DNA from: Thermodesulfobacteriales bacterium
GTDB taxonomy: Bacteria > Desulfobacterota_D > UBA1144 > Nemesobacterales > UBA2774
DNA: 32,420 bases
Direction: 5' to 3'
NCBI GenBank assembly: GCA_004525335.1
Contig: SPCL01000003.1
Location: 1-32,420, forward strand
The notes under the pieces were generated by a model. The model was not told the origin of the DNA and ran no database searches. It was given only the letters and a program-made list of their open reading frames with translations. Position numbers and translations under genes: made by a program. Positions within the stretch are counted from its first letter, which is position 1. Every line of letters starts with the position of its first letter. Below are positions 1 through 8,029 of the stretch, in pieces.

Positions 1-2
1 AC

Positions 3-53
3 GAGTTCCTGGCTGATTACAAGTTAATTAAACCGCCAAATGTCCTTGCCTAA
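3..53 (+). CDS. possible 3' end of an unidentified gene
   Basis: Reading frame 3 is open from the window edge to a TAA at 51-53 and encodes EFLADYKLIKPPNVLA. The composition is plausible for the tail of a real protein, but 16 residues are too few to identify a family. The other two forward frames stop after at most eight codons. The start lies outside the window. Function unknown. Confidence 0.25.
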   Translation, partial: EFLADYKLIKPPNVLA

Positions 54-105
54 AACAAATGCTCTCAAGCACTAAAATGAGCCTTTCTCTAAAAATTTAT
101 AAAGA

Positions 106-145
106 TTACCAAGATTTTATTGATAAGGATATAAAATCTTGGTAA
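106..145. repeat. 15-bp perfect inverted repeat upstream of tRNA-Gln
   Basis: The arms TTACCAAGATTTTAT (106-120) and ATAAAATCTTGGTAA (131-145) are perfectly complementary around a 10-nt loop (121-130). No T-tract follows on the plus strand, so it is not a textbook intrinsic terminator, although it lies about 50 bp after the possible gene tail at the window edge. The right arm and loop overlap the putative tRNA promoter. It could be a terminator of the upstream gene, a protein-binding site, or a cruciform-prone element. Confidence 0.6.
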
Positions 146-148
146 CAT
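120..148 (+). promoter_or_regulatory. putative promoter of tRNA-Gln
   Basis: TTGATA (120-125) is followed after 17 bp by TAACAT (143-148), which would start transcription near 155, about 8 nt before the mature tRNA. The elements match sigma70 consensus moderately. They sit inside the inverted repeat at 106-145. Inferred from sequence only. Confidence 0.4.
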
Positions 149-162
149 AATCACGTTCGAGT

Positions 163-236
163 TGGGCCGTCGTCTAATGGTAGGACCCTGGCCTTTGACG
201 CCAGTTGTAGAGGTTCGAATCCTCTCGGCCCAGCCA
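163..236 (+). tRNA. tRNA-Gln (anticodon UUG)
   Basis: A full cloverleaf can be folded by eye. The acceptor stem is TGGGCCG (163-169) with CGGCCCA (226-232). The D arm starts at 172 with the GG of its loop at 179-180. The anticodon stem is CTGGC/GCCAG (188-192, 200-204) around a 7-nt loop whose anticodon is TTG (195-197). The T arm is AGAGG/CCTCT (209-213, 221-225) with loop TTCGAAT. The discriminator is G233 and the CCA end (234-236) is encoded. A U1-A72 pair is a known identity feature of bacterial tRNA-Gln, which fits the anticodon. It reads Gln codons CAA and, by wobble, CAG. Confidence 0.96.
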
Positions 237-366
237 GAACTAATTCTTTCAGTAGATAATTTGAATTCAGCACCAATTCAAGCTCCTCTTATTCCTAAAA
301 GTGTAGGGCCTCAGACGAAAAATAAATACAGACAATAAATTTCTGTGTATAGCATTTCAAAATGAT

Positions 367-2514
367 ATGGCAGCCAACCTAAAAACAAATCTAAATGAAT
401 CACAAGTAAAAGCGGTTAAGCACCATAAAGGACCACTGCTTGTTCTAGCAGGCGCGGGTTCCGGTAAAACGAGAATCATTACAGAGAGGATCTCTCATCT
501 TATTAGCGAGCATAATGTAAGGCCCTCTAATATACTTGCCATGACTTTTACCAATAAAGCGGCAAACGAGATGAAACAAAGGGTATCTAATCTTGCCCAT
601 GATGAAACGAAAAACGTTTGGATTGGGACTTTTCATTCGACCTGTCTTAGAATTCTTAAAAGAGATATTAACAAGTTAGATGGATATAACAAGGATTTTA
701 TAATCTATGACGACGGCGATCAGATAAAACTTATTAAAGACTGTATGGGTCGGCTCAATATTGGGGACAAACTAGTAAGCCCGAAATCAGCTAGAGCCCA
801 AATAGACGGGGCTAAAAATAAAGGTCTCGGACCTGATAGTCCTGAGTTAAGAGAATATGACAAACATGTTCAAAGCATATATTCGTTATATGAGAAAGAG
901 CTTAGAAAATCAAACGCCCTTGATTTCGGAGATCTCCTTCATGTTACAGTAAAACTCTTTGAAAAAAAGCCTGAAGTCTTAGAAAATTACCAAAACCAAT
1001 TTCATTATTTACTCGTAGACGAATACCAGGACACAAATCATGTGCAGTACAAAATTGTGGAGATGCTCTCTAGAAAACATAGGAACATATTTGTTGTGGG
1101 AGATGACAACCAGTCAATTTACGGCTGGCGCGGGGCGGATATAAAAAACATTCTCAATTTTGAGAAAGATTTTTCAGATGCCAAAATTATTAAGCTTGAG
1201 CAAAATTACAGGTCTACTAAAAATATTCTCGAAGCAGCAAATAAACTTATTACCCATAATAAAAACAGGCACAAAAAAAACTTGTACACCGAAAATGACC
1301 AAGGTGATCTGATAAATTACTATGAAGCGAGCGACGATAAGAATGAAGCAAAACACCTGTCTTCTAAAATATTTAACGAGATAAAGAAGGGAGATTACTC
1401 ATATAAAGATATTGCAATTTTCTTTAGAACCAATACCCAGTCCAGGTTACTTGAAGAAGAATTACTTCGTAAAAGCATCCCATATAAAATGGTAGGAAGT
1501 ACCGAGTTTTATAAAAGAAAAGAGATTAAAGACATCCTTGCATTCCTTAAGATAATAGTAAACCCTTCTGATGAAATAAGCCTTAAACGAATTATTAATG
1601 TGCCGCCTAGAGGAATCGGCAATGTAACAATTAACAATCTTGATGAGATCGCAAAGGAAAGGGAGGTCTCTTTTTATGAGGCGATTCAGATTGCTCTCAA
1701 AGAAAAATTTCTTTCAAATAGCGTGTTAATGAAAATAGAAAGGCTCAATAATTTACTTACTGAGCTAATAGAATTTCCCGAAAAAGATGACATAGTAAGT
1801 CTCATAAACCATGTGCTTCATAAAACTAAATATTTGGACATGCTGGAAAAGGAAGAAGAAAGAAAAGAGAATATAGGGGAAATTTTAAACCTTGCTGTAG
1901 AATTTCAGAAAGAAAGAGAAGAGACTACTCTAAATGATTTCTTAGATAGTGTAACTCTTGCAAGCGATCTTGATAAATACAGTGAAAATAGCGATCAGGT
2001 GACTCTTATGACTCTTCATTCCGCAAAGGGGTTAGAATTCCCAATAGTATTTATTGTCGGGATGGAGGAGAATCTTCTCCCACATTTTAATTCAACTATG
2101 AACGGACAGGTCGAAGAAGAAAGAAGACTTTTTTATGTTGGAATAACCAGGGCAAAAGAAAAAGTATATCTCGCAGGGGCTGCCAGAAGAATGGTTTTTG
2201 GAAAACAGCAAGCCTCAATCCCATCAAGGTTTATTTCAGAACTACCACAAGAGCTAATAAGATTAGAGACCCCTCATTTTGAAGAAAATAATCAAGCTAG
2301 AAGTGCTAGAAAATATCCTACCAAGACTATCTCTAAACCTGCTACAAGCTATCAAAATACCGGACGTTATAAGGTTGGGCAAAAAGTTGTACACTCAGCA
2401 TTTGGAGAGGGTTTAATAAAAAGAGTAGAAGGCTCAGGAGACGATGCAAAGGTAACAGTGTTTTTTCCAAGTGTCGGTGACAAAAAGATCATTGCCAGCT
2501 ATCTTGAAAACTGA
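367..2514 (+). CDS. uvrD: UvrD/PcrA-type superfamily 1A DNA helicase
   Basis: This 715-residue ATP-dependent 3'-5' helicase acts in nucleotide excision repair, mismatch repair and clearing of stalled RNA polymerase or RecA. All SF1A motifs are visible: Walker A GAGSGKT (29-35), motif Ia TFTNKAANEM (60-69), motif II DEYQDT (218-223), motif III GDDNQSIYGWRGA (245-257), motif V around TLHSAKGLEF (near 549) and motif VI RRLFYVGITRAK (near 586). The last ~48 residues (from about 668, YKVGQKVVHSAFGEG) form the Tudor-like domain that in PcrA/UvrD contacts RNA polymerase, so the protein is complete. The ATG at 367 gives a standard N-terminus (LNESQVKAV), but no clear Shine-Dalgarno precedes it. Upstream, 237-366 holds only a weak 7-bp hairpin. 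uvrD versus pcrA naming cannot be decided from sequence alone. Confidence 0.95.
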   Translation: MAANLKTNLNESQVKAVKHHKGPLLVLAGAGSGKTRIITERISHLISEHNVRPSNILAMTFTNKAANEMKQRVSNLAHDETKNVWIGTFHSTCLRILKRDINKLDGYNKDFIIYDDGDQIKLIKDCMGRLNIGDKLVSPKSARAQIDGAKNKGLGPDSPELREYDKHVQSIYSLYEKELRKSNALDFGDLLHVTVKLFEKKPEVLENYQNQFHYLLVDEYQDTNHVQYKIVEMLSRKHRNIFVVGDDNQSIYGWRGADIKNILNFEKDFSDAKIIKLEQNYRSTKNILEAANKLITHNKNRHKKNLYTENDQGDLINYYEASDDKNEAKHLSSKIFNEIKKGDYSYKDIAIFFRTNTQSRLLEEELLRKSIPYKMVGSTEFYKRKEIKDILAFLKIIVNPSDEISLKRIINVPPRGIGNVTINNLDEIAKEREVSFYEAIQIALKEKFLSNSVLMKIERLNNLLTELIEFPEKDDIVSLINHVLHKTKYLDMLEKEEERKENIGEILNLAVEFQKEREETTLNDFLDSVTLASDLDKYSENSDQVTLMTLHSAKGLEFPIVFIVGMEENLLPHFNSTMNGQVEEERRLFYVGITRAKEKVYLAGAARRMVFGKQQASIPSRFISELPQELIRLETPHFEENNQARSARKYPTKTISKPATSYQNTGRYKVGQKVVHSAFGEGLIKRVEGSGDDAKVTVFFPSVGDKKIIASYLEN

Positions 2515-2523
2515 TCCATAGTT

Positions 2524-2595
2524 TTAAGAAGAGCAGCTTATAACTAAATTCTTGCCCCAGTCGGGTGAAGCCTCAGCATAATCTTGAAATTGTAT
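2524..2595 (-). other. in-frame continuation of selO beyond its stop codon
   Basis: Directly after the TAA of selO (2596-2598), the same frame continues for 23 codons to a second TAA (2524-2526). It contains PDWGKNLVISCSS, which matches the family C-terminus known from E. coli SelO (PEWGKRLEVSCSS). The family motif PF-x-E-Q spans the stop: the sequence reads PFSE-stop, so a single C-to-T change (CAA to TAA) explains it. The tail shows no other damage. This is either a recent nonsense mutation, a sequencing error, or a stop that is read through. Confidence 0.85.
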
Positions 2596-3993
2596 TTATT
2601 CACTAAACGGATCTCTTAAGATTCTATGTAGACGTTCAATCTCTGTATAATCCGCCTCATCAACAGCCTTTCTGATCGCGTTCTCTGCAAGATAGTTTCT
2701 GAGTATGAATTTTGGATTTACTAAATTCATACTCTTATTACGTTCAGTATCATTGCTATTTTCTGCCTTAAGACGGAGTTTATATGATGACATCCAATCT
2801 GAAATTGCGCCCTGATCTTCAAACATAAAAACTATGTCTTGATTCCGGTCTGAATTATTGGACGTGATATTGCTTAAGCGTCTCAAGAAAATCGTATAAT
2901 CCACTTTCTCCTTAGCCAGAATATCTAATAGCCTCTTTATTAATTCTACATCTTCAGTCATTTCCTCTTTAAGTCCAATCTTCTTACTCATAATCTCTAC
3001 GTAGCAGCTTGCATATATGTTTCTAAAATTATCTAAAGATTCTTGAGCTTTCTCCCCGTCAACAATTGAGCTTAGAGCAACAGCTAACTTATTTAAATTC
3101 CAAAGAGCAATAGCAGGCTGGTTTTGATATGAATATCTCCCAAAATTATCTGAATGATTAGGAGTGTATTCAGGATTGCAATCTTCCAGAAAACCGTAAG
3201 GCCCATAATCTATTGTAAGCCCCGTGATAGACATATTATCTGTATTCATAACACCGTGAGCAAATCCAACAGATTGCCACTTAGCCATAAGCTGAGCGGT
3301 CCTCTTAGCTACTTCTGAGAAAAACAGATCATATCTATTTTCCAATCCAAGAAACTCGGGAAAATGATGCTCTATAACATAATCCGCTAAGAGCTTTACG
3401 CAGTCTGGTCTATCTGTATAGTGAAAAGCCTCAAATGAACCAAAGCGCACATGAGTCTGGGCCATTCTAACCATCATGGCTCCCTTTTCACTTGTCTCAC
3501 GTTGTACTATTTCATCACTTCCTATGATACAAAGCGCTCTTGTTGTAGGAATTCCAAGCCCATGCATGGCCTCACTACAAAGATATTCCCTTATGCATGA
3601 TCTCAACACCGCTCTGCCGTCAAAAATGCGTGAGAACTTAGTTCGTCCTGCTCCTTTTAAATGGAGATCCCAGATCTCTCCTTTCTTATTTCGAACTTCT
3701 CCTAAAAGAATTGCACGACCATCTCCTATGTCCGGATTGTAAACTCCAAACTGATGCCCAGTGTAATACATGGCAAGCGGATCTGACCCTGGCAACATTT
3801 TCTTTCCGGAAAGATAATCTGCGAACTCAGGTAGCTCTGCTTGAGTCGGATCAAGATCAATTAGGGCAGCAGCGTCTGAATTAAAAGAGACAAGATCGGG
3901 ATTACTAAGAGGCGTTGGTTTAACCAGATCATAAAACTCTTGTGGCAGTTTTCTGTAAGTATTATCAAACTCTAGATCGGTGATTTTTCTCAT
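2596..3993 (-). CDS. selO: SelO/YdiU protein AMPylase, truncated C-terminus
   Basis: SelO is a pseudokinase-fold enzyme that transfers AMP from ATP to Ser, Thr or Tyr of target proteins and is linked to oxidative stress. The frame to the first stop is 465 residues. Family blocks are clear: GHQFGVYNPDIGDGRA, HLKGAGRTKFSR, VRMAQTHVRFGSFEAF, then the metal and nucleotide region GFAHGVMNTDNMSI followed by TIDYGPYGFLE (DFG-like Asp) and NQPAIALWNL. The N-terminus starts normally (MRKITDLEFDNTYRKLP); no good Shine-Dalgarno is seen. The protein stops about 23 residues short of the family end, and the missing tail including SCSS lies intact downstream at 2524-2595. In the E. coli protein that C-terminal Cys is reported to form a redox-regulating disulfide, so truncation would remove the switch (inference). 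The gene is convergent with uvrD and has a likely own promoter at 4037-4063. Confidence 0.92.
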   Translation of the reverse strand: MRKITDLEFDNTYRKLPQEFYDLVKPTPLSNPDLVSFNSDAAALIDLDPTQAELPEFADYLSGKKMLPGSDPLAMYYTGHQFGVYNPDIGDGRAILLGEVRNKKGEIWDLHLKGAGRTKFSRIFDGRAVLRSCIREYLCSEAMHGLGIPTTRALCIIGSDEIVQRETSEKGAMMVRMAQTHVRFGSFEAFHYTDRPDCVKLLADYVIEHHFPEFLGLENRYDLFFSEVAKRTAQLMAKWQSVGFAHGVMNTDNMSITGLTIDYGPYGFLEDCNPEYTPNHSDNFGRYSYQNQPAIALWNLNKLAVALSSIVDGEKAQESLDNFRNIYASCYVEIMSKKIGLKEEMTEDVELIKRLLDILAKEKVDYTIFLRRLSNITSNNSDRNQDIVFMFEDQGAISDWMSSYKLRLKAENSNDTERNKSMNLVNPKFILRNYLAENAIRKAVDEADYTEIERLHRILRDPFSE

Positions 3994-4036
3994 GCTAACA
4001 TGGGTGTCAGTTTGTAGTGGTCACGGCAAAAAAGGA

Positions 4037-4063
4037 AGTATAACATTGCCTGGCTCATAGCAA
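4037..4063 (-). promoter_or_regulatory. putative selO promoter
   Basis: On the minus strand TTGCTA (4063-4058) precedes TATACT (4042-4037) by 15 bp. The three bases before the -10 are TGT, making an extended -10 that can compensate for the short spacer. The start would fall near 4030, about 37 nt before the selO ATG. It overlaps the opposite promoter for the DUF2103-like gene, so the two may compete. Confidence 0.4.
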
Positions 4064-4073
4064 ACTATATAAA
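4046..4073 (+). promoter_or_regulatory. putative promoter of the DUF2103-like gene
   Basis: TTGCCT (4046-4051) and TATAAA (4068-4073) are separated by 16 bp and lie about 57 bp upstream of the ATG at 4130. It is interleaved with the divergent selO promoter. Moderate match only. Confidence 0.3.
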
Positions 4074-4129
4074 ATGGTTGTATATTAGTTTTCGAGGCTT
4101 ATTAAAATAGCACTAATGAAGTAAATAAT

Positions 4130-4417
4130 ATGAAACATAGAAAGAATAAGATTAAACGTCAGCATGGGATTATTAAAGGCTTAAAGAAATTCCTGGAACA
4201 TAATGTTTCTTCATTAGACTCTGTTGAAGGAATTATTCCAGGGCGGATTAAGGTAGGGAAAACACCTGGAGAGAACTTAATAGTAAGCTACCAATACAAC
4301 ACCATAAGCGGCGCAAAATTAATAGGAAGAAGCGGCACATCGGTACAGGAAGTTTTTGTTATAACAAGTGATCCGGACAGACTTAAAGATGTCATAGAAG
4401 AGCAGTATCCGGAATAG
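4130..4417 (+). CDS. small basic DUF2103-like protein of unknown function
   Basis: The 95-residue product begins with a very basic stretch (MKHRKNKIKRQHG). It then has a conserved-looking core: VEGIIPGRI near 37-45, a YQYNTISGAKLIGRSG segment, and VQEVFVITSDP near 76-86. The IPGRI and RSGxxVQEVFV pattern is what I recall from DUF2103, a family described only as a predicted metal-binding protein. No Cys is present and only three His, so metal binding is not supported by this copy. The size and basic N-terminus suggest nucleic-acid contact, but that is a guess. The Shine-Dalgarno is weak. The stop lies 4 nt from the end of dnaE on the opposite strand, leaving no room for separate terminators. 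Family assignment is from memory and moderate. Confidence 0.7.
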   Translation: MKHRKNKIKRQHGIIKGLKKFLEHNVSSLDSVEGIIPGRIKVGKTPGENLIVSYQYNTISGAKLIGRSGTSVQEVFVITSDPDRLKDVIEEQYPE

Positions 4418-4421
4418 GAAA

Positions 4422-7400
4422 CTAAATAAATCTTACAGCTCGCTCACCCAGCAGTTGCTCGACCTCGGTAATAAATCTATCTTCCACATCAACTCTGAAA
4501 TTGCCAACCTCTAAAACAGATTCACCGTCATCGGTATTAATGTGTACATGAACCTCACAACTGCCTGGATATTTATTCAAAATATCTCTCAACTCCTCAA
4601 AGTTATCTTTGGTTGAGGAAGCTCTATCAAAATTGATATGCACTGTCGAGCCGCTTCTCATCCCCTTGAGCGATATAATATCAAGCGCTCTTAGCTTTAC
4701 TTGGTCATCACTTGGTTCAGCCATGCCTTTTATTATAATGGGCTCTACTTTTTCCTCTAAAATTGTACGGGTTTTTCTTAACAATTTGTCAAAAATGACG
4801 ACCTCTACAGAGCCTTTCATATCCTCAAGAACGAGGTTGGCATAAATACCAGACCCACTTTTAGTAGTTTTAATGACTAGAGATCTCACTACTCCCGCAA
4901 TGCTTACCTCACATTTTTCTTTTATTTCCATGAGCGCTTCGGTATCGATGCTTGTAAGCGTGTTATTCATTTCGGAGGAGTATTTCGCCATCGGATGGCT
5001 TGTAACGTAAAATCCTAGCACTTCCATTTCCTTGGCTAATACATCTTTTTCATGCCACTCATCTACATCAGATAGAGTGGGCATAGTAACCGAATCGTTC
5101 AAAGCAAAAAGAGAATGTTGCCCTTCTGCGGAGCTCTTTTGCTTTATTGATGTGTAGCTAAGTAGTGTTTCAACCGATTCCATAAGACAAGCGCGGTGTT
5201 GGCCAAAGGAATCAAATGCTCCGCTCTTAATGAGGCTCTCAAATGTCCTCCTATTTAACTTTCTCGCTTCAACACGCTCACACAAGCTAAATATTGTCTC
5301 AAAATCGCCCCCCTCTTCTCTGGCATCAATGATTGCTTGAACAGTGCTTGCACCAACATTCTTAATACCGGATAGGCCAAACCTTATTTTTCCATTAGAT
5401 GCTGTAAAGCCGGCCATACTCTCATTAACATCAGGAGCCAGCACATCTATACCCATTTGCTTACATTCTGTAATGCTTGAAATAACTTTATCTGTATTGC
5501 CTGAGTCAACCGATAGAAGAGCAGCCATAAACTCTGCAGGGAAATGGGCTTTCAAATATGCAGTTTGGTAAGTAATAAGAGCGTAAGCTGTGCTGTGACT
5601 TTTATTAAAAGAGTATTCGGCAAATTTTTCCATCGTATCAAATAGCTCTTTTGCCTTCTTATCGGTTATACCCTTCTCCTTAGCACCCTTAAGAAACCTG
5701 GCTCTCTGGGCTTTCATTTCCTTGGGTTTCTTTTTGCCCATTGCACGTCTTAACAGATCAGCTTCTCCGAGGCTGTAATTAGCCACCACACTTGCAGTCT
5801 GCATTATCTGTTCTTGGTAGACGAATAAGCCGTATGTATCTTTTAGGATTTCTTGTAAATCAGGAAGAGGGAATTTAATTTTCGCTTTGCCGTGCTTTCT
5901 TTTAATAAAGTCATCTACCATGCCGCTATCGAGTGGGCCGGGACGATATAAAGCAAGCAGAGCGATTAGGTCTCCAAATTCTGTTGGATGAAGTTTATTA
6001 AGAACATCTTTCATACCTGAAGACTCAATTTGGAATATTCCACGGGTACGGCCTGTTGTTAGTAGTTCGTAGACCTTCTTATCATCTAAAGGAATTCTAT
6101 CTATTCGTATCCATTTGTCCTCGTCATAATTATCTTTTATTAGATTAAGCGCTTTATTTATAACGGTCAGGGTTTTTAAGCCTAGAAAATCGAACTTTAC
6201 GAAGCCCAATTCTTCAATTGAGTTCATATCAAACTGTGTCACTACCTCATTTTTTGAACCTTTATAAAGAGGGATATGATCGGCAAGGGGCTCATTGGCT
6301 ATTACAATCCCGGCAGCATGAGTTGAGGAATGCCGCACCATATTTTCAAGCGGCCTGGCTAGCTCAATCATTTCCTGTAGTTGCGGAGAGCTTTTTATTA
6401 AGTCTTTTAATTCTTTGACCTCTTTAATTGCTCTGTCTATGCTGAAAACTTTTCCTCTAAACGACGGGATTAGTTTTGAAACCCTATCTACATCCGCATA
6501 AGGAATCCCAAGCACACGGCCGACGTCTTTAACAACTGCCTTTGCAGACATTGTTCCGAATGTCCCAATCTGAGCAACTTTATCTGCTCCGTATTTCTCT
6601 GTTACATATCTTATTACTTCGTCTCTTCCTTCACCGCAGAAATCTATATCTATATCAGGCATGCTGATACGCTCAGGGTTAAGGAATCTCTCAAAAATCA
6701 GATCATAGGGTATTGGGTCAACTTCGGTAATACCGAGCACATACGCAACCAAACTTCCTGCTGCGCTTCCTCTACCAGGACCAACCGGTATACCGTTTGA
6801 TTTAGCATAGTTTATGAAATCGGCTACAACGAGAAAGTAACCAGGAAATCCCATCTCTAGTATTATCTTAAGCTCAGTTTCTAACCTGTCTGAGTACTCG
6901 TCAAACTTTTCTTCGGGTATTAGGCCTTCTTCTATTTTTTCTTTTAATTTCTGCCTTGAAAGCTCAGACATATAATCGTCAAGAGATTGATCCCCTTCAA
7001 CTTTGTATTCGGGAAGTTTATATCCGGTGTGTTCAAACTCGAAGTTACAGCGCTTGGCAACTTCCCCTGTCCTATGAATCGCGTCTTCAAACCCTGCAAG
7101 ATCACCAAGCATCTCACCTTCTGACTTTAGGTAATACTGGTCACCTTGAAATCTAAATCTATTCTCATCTTGAATAGAAGAGCCTGTTTGAATGCACAGA
7201 AGAGCGTCGTGAGGCTTTGTATCCTCTTTACGTAAGAAATGACAATCATTGGTTGCAACAAGAGAGATCCCAAGTTTTTCCCCAATTTCCTTAACTTTCT
7301 TATTAACTCTTATTTGTTCTGGTAAACCTGTGGCCTGTACTTCAAGGTAATATCTGTCGCCAAATATCTCTCTATACATAGCCGCAACATCAAGCGCTGC

Positions 7401-7856
7401 AGTCATATCTTTACTGAAAATCGCTTTAGACAGCTCACTGTTAAGACAACCGCTCAGCACTATAAGCCCTTCGTTGTGCTTATCTAAAAGTTTGTGATCC
7501 ACGCGCGGTCTTCTGTAAAAACCATCAAAATAGGCGGCTGTAACAAGCCTTGAGAGATTTTGATAGCCCTTATAGTTCATCGAGAGAACGGTTAGATGGT
7601 GAGTTTTCCCCTCTGAAGGGTTATCGGGGTTAATCTTTGGAGTTACATAAATTTCACAGCCTATAATTGGCTTTATACCGGTTTCTTTGGCTTTTTTGTA
7701 AAAGTCGTAGGCACCAAAGAGGTTACCGTGATCTGTAAGAGCTACGGCTTCCATGCCAAACTCTTTAGCCTGAGGGAACAGGTCTTCAAATTTGATGGCG
7801 CCGTCTAGGAGTGAATATTGTGAATGAAGATGAAGGTGAACAAATCCGTCTGACAT
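4422..7856 (-). CDS. dnaE: DNA polymerase III subunit alpha (DnaE)
   Basis: This is the replicative polymerase catalytic subunit, 1144 residues from the ATG at 7856. The N-terminal PHP domain shows HLHLHSQYSLLDG (7-19), TDHGN and TNDCHF. The polymerase core has PGRGSAAGS and PDIDIDF, whose D401 and D403 coincide with the E. coli catalytic pair. The third Asp is in KFDFLGL (about D556). A clamp-binding peptide QHSLF lies near 913-917, between the helix-hairpin-helix region and the OB-fold (VSIAGVVRSL). An in-frame TTG at 7874 gives six extra residues, but it lies in the promoter spacer and has no Shine-Dalgarno, so the ATG is preferred. That ATG also lacks a Shine-Dalgarno and sits 7 nt after a -10 box, suggesting a leaderless transcript. 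The gene is convergent with the DUF2103-like gene and divergent from ftsY. Confidence 0.96.
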   Translation of the reverse strand: MSDGFVHLHLHSQYSLLDGAIKFEDLFPQAKEFGMEAVALTDHGNLFGAYDFYKKAKETGIKPIIGCEIYVTPKINPDNPSEGKTHHLTVLSMNYKGYQNLSRLVTAAYFDGFYRRPRVDHKLLDKHNEGLIVLSGCLNSELSKAIFSKDMTAALDVAAMYREIFGDRYYLEVQATGLPEQIRVNKKVKEIGEKLGISLVATNDCHFLRKEDTKPHDALLCIQTGSSIQDENRFRFQGDQYYLKSEGEMLGDLAGFEDAIHRTGEVAKRCNFEFEHTGYKLPEYKVEGDQSLDDYMSELSRQKLKEKIEEGLIPEEKFDEYSDRLETELKIILEMGFPGYFLVVADFINYAKSNGIPVGPGRGSAAGSLVAYVLGITEVDPIPYDLIFERFLNPERISMPDIDIDFCGEGRDEVIRYVTEKYGADKVAQIGTFGTMSAKAVVKDVGRVLGIPYADVDRVSKLIPSFRGKVFSIDRAIKEVKELKDLIKSSPQLQEMIELARPLENMVRHSSTHAAGIVIANEPLADHIPLYKGSKNEVVTQFDMNSIEELGFVKFDFLGLKTLTVINKALNLIKDNYDEDKWIRIDRIPLDDKKVYELLTTGRTRGIFQIESSGMKDVLNKLHPTEFGDLIALLALYRPGPLDSGMVDDFIKRKHGKAKIKFPLPDLQEILKDTYGLFVYQEQIMQTASVVANYSLGEADLLRRAMGKKKPKEMKAQRARFLKGAKEKGITDKKAKELFDTMEKFAEYSFNKSHSTAYALITYQTAYLKAHFPAEFMAALLSVDSGNTDKVISSITECKQMGIDVLAPDVNESMAGFTASNGKIRFGLSGIKNVGASTVQAIIDAREEGGDFETIFSLCERVEARKLNRRTFESLIKSGAFDSFGQHRACLMESVETLLSYTSIKQKSSAEGQHSLFALNDSVTMPTLSDVDEWHEKDVLAKEMEVLGFYVTSHPMAKYSSEMNNTLTSIDTEALMEIKEKCEVSIAGVVRSLVIKTTKSGSGIYANLVLEDMKGSVEVVIFDKLLRKTRTILEEKVEPIIIKGMAEPSDDQVKLRALDIISLKGMRSGSTVHINFDRASSTKDNFEELRDILNKYPGSCEVHVHINTDDGESVLEVGNFRVDVEDRFITEVEQLLGERAVRFI

Positions 7857-7863
7857 TCTAACA

Positions 7864-7893
7864 AGTATAGCCAAGAAGATTTAATCTTAGCAA
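7864..7893 (-). promoter_or_regulatory. putative dnaE promoter placing the start at the ATG
   Basis: On the minus strand TTGCTA (7893-7888) and TATACT (7869-7864) are 18 bp apart. Only 7 nt (7863-7857) separate the -10 from the ATG at 7856, so the expected transcription start coincides with the first codon. No Shine-Dalgarno-like purine run is present in the gap. Confidence 0.5.
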
Positions 7894-7936
7894 GGGGTTT
7901 AAAAACATCATATGATTTCCGATATTTACACGCCAT

Positions 7937-7948
7937 ACACCGCGGTGT
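7937..7948. promoter_or_regulatory. 12-bp perfect palindrome between dnaE and ftsY
   Basis: ACACCGCGGTGT is a perfect palindrome and the only GC-rich stretch in an AT-rich intergenic region. It is about 44 bp upstream of the dnaE -35 and about 38 bp upstream of the proposed ftsY -35. A dimeric regulator site is possible but no known consensus is claimed. Confidence 0.4.
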
Positions 7949-7985
7949 TATATGAAAGGTTTATCGAAATTAATATTCCGTCTTG

Positions 7986-8013
7986 TTGAAATGCTTTGTC
8001 ACAAAAGTATATT
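7986..8013 (+). promoter_or_regulatory. putative ftsY promoter
   Basis: TTGAAA (7986-7991) and TATATT (8008-8013) are 16 bp apart, giving a predicted start near 8020 and a leader of about 100 nt before ftsY. The palindrome at 8030-8051 would lie just inside the transcript. Confidence 0.4.
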
Positions 8014-8029
8014 TACCACTAATTCATAT

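Noticed and set aside
261-281. Hairpin TTGAATT/AATTCAA after tRNA-Gln as terminator
   Set aside because: Only 7 AT-rich base pairs and no T-tract follow; not supportable as a terminator.
2596-2598. Selenocysteine or alternative genetic code as explanation of the selO stop
   Set aside because: The stop is UAA, not UGA, so selenocysteine does not apply, and the C-terminal motif already encodes Cys (TGC). UAA ends many other genes here (for example ftsL and mraZ), so a general reassignment of UAA is excluded.
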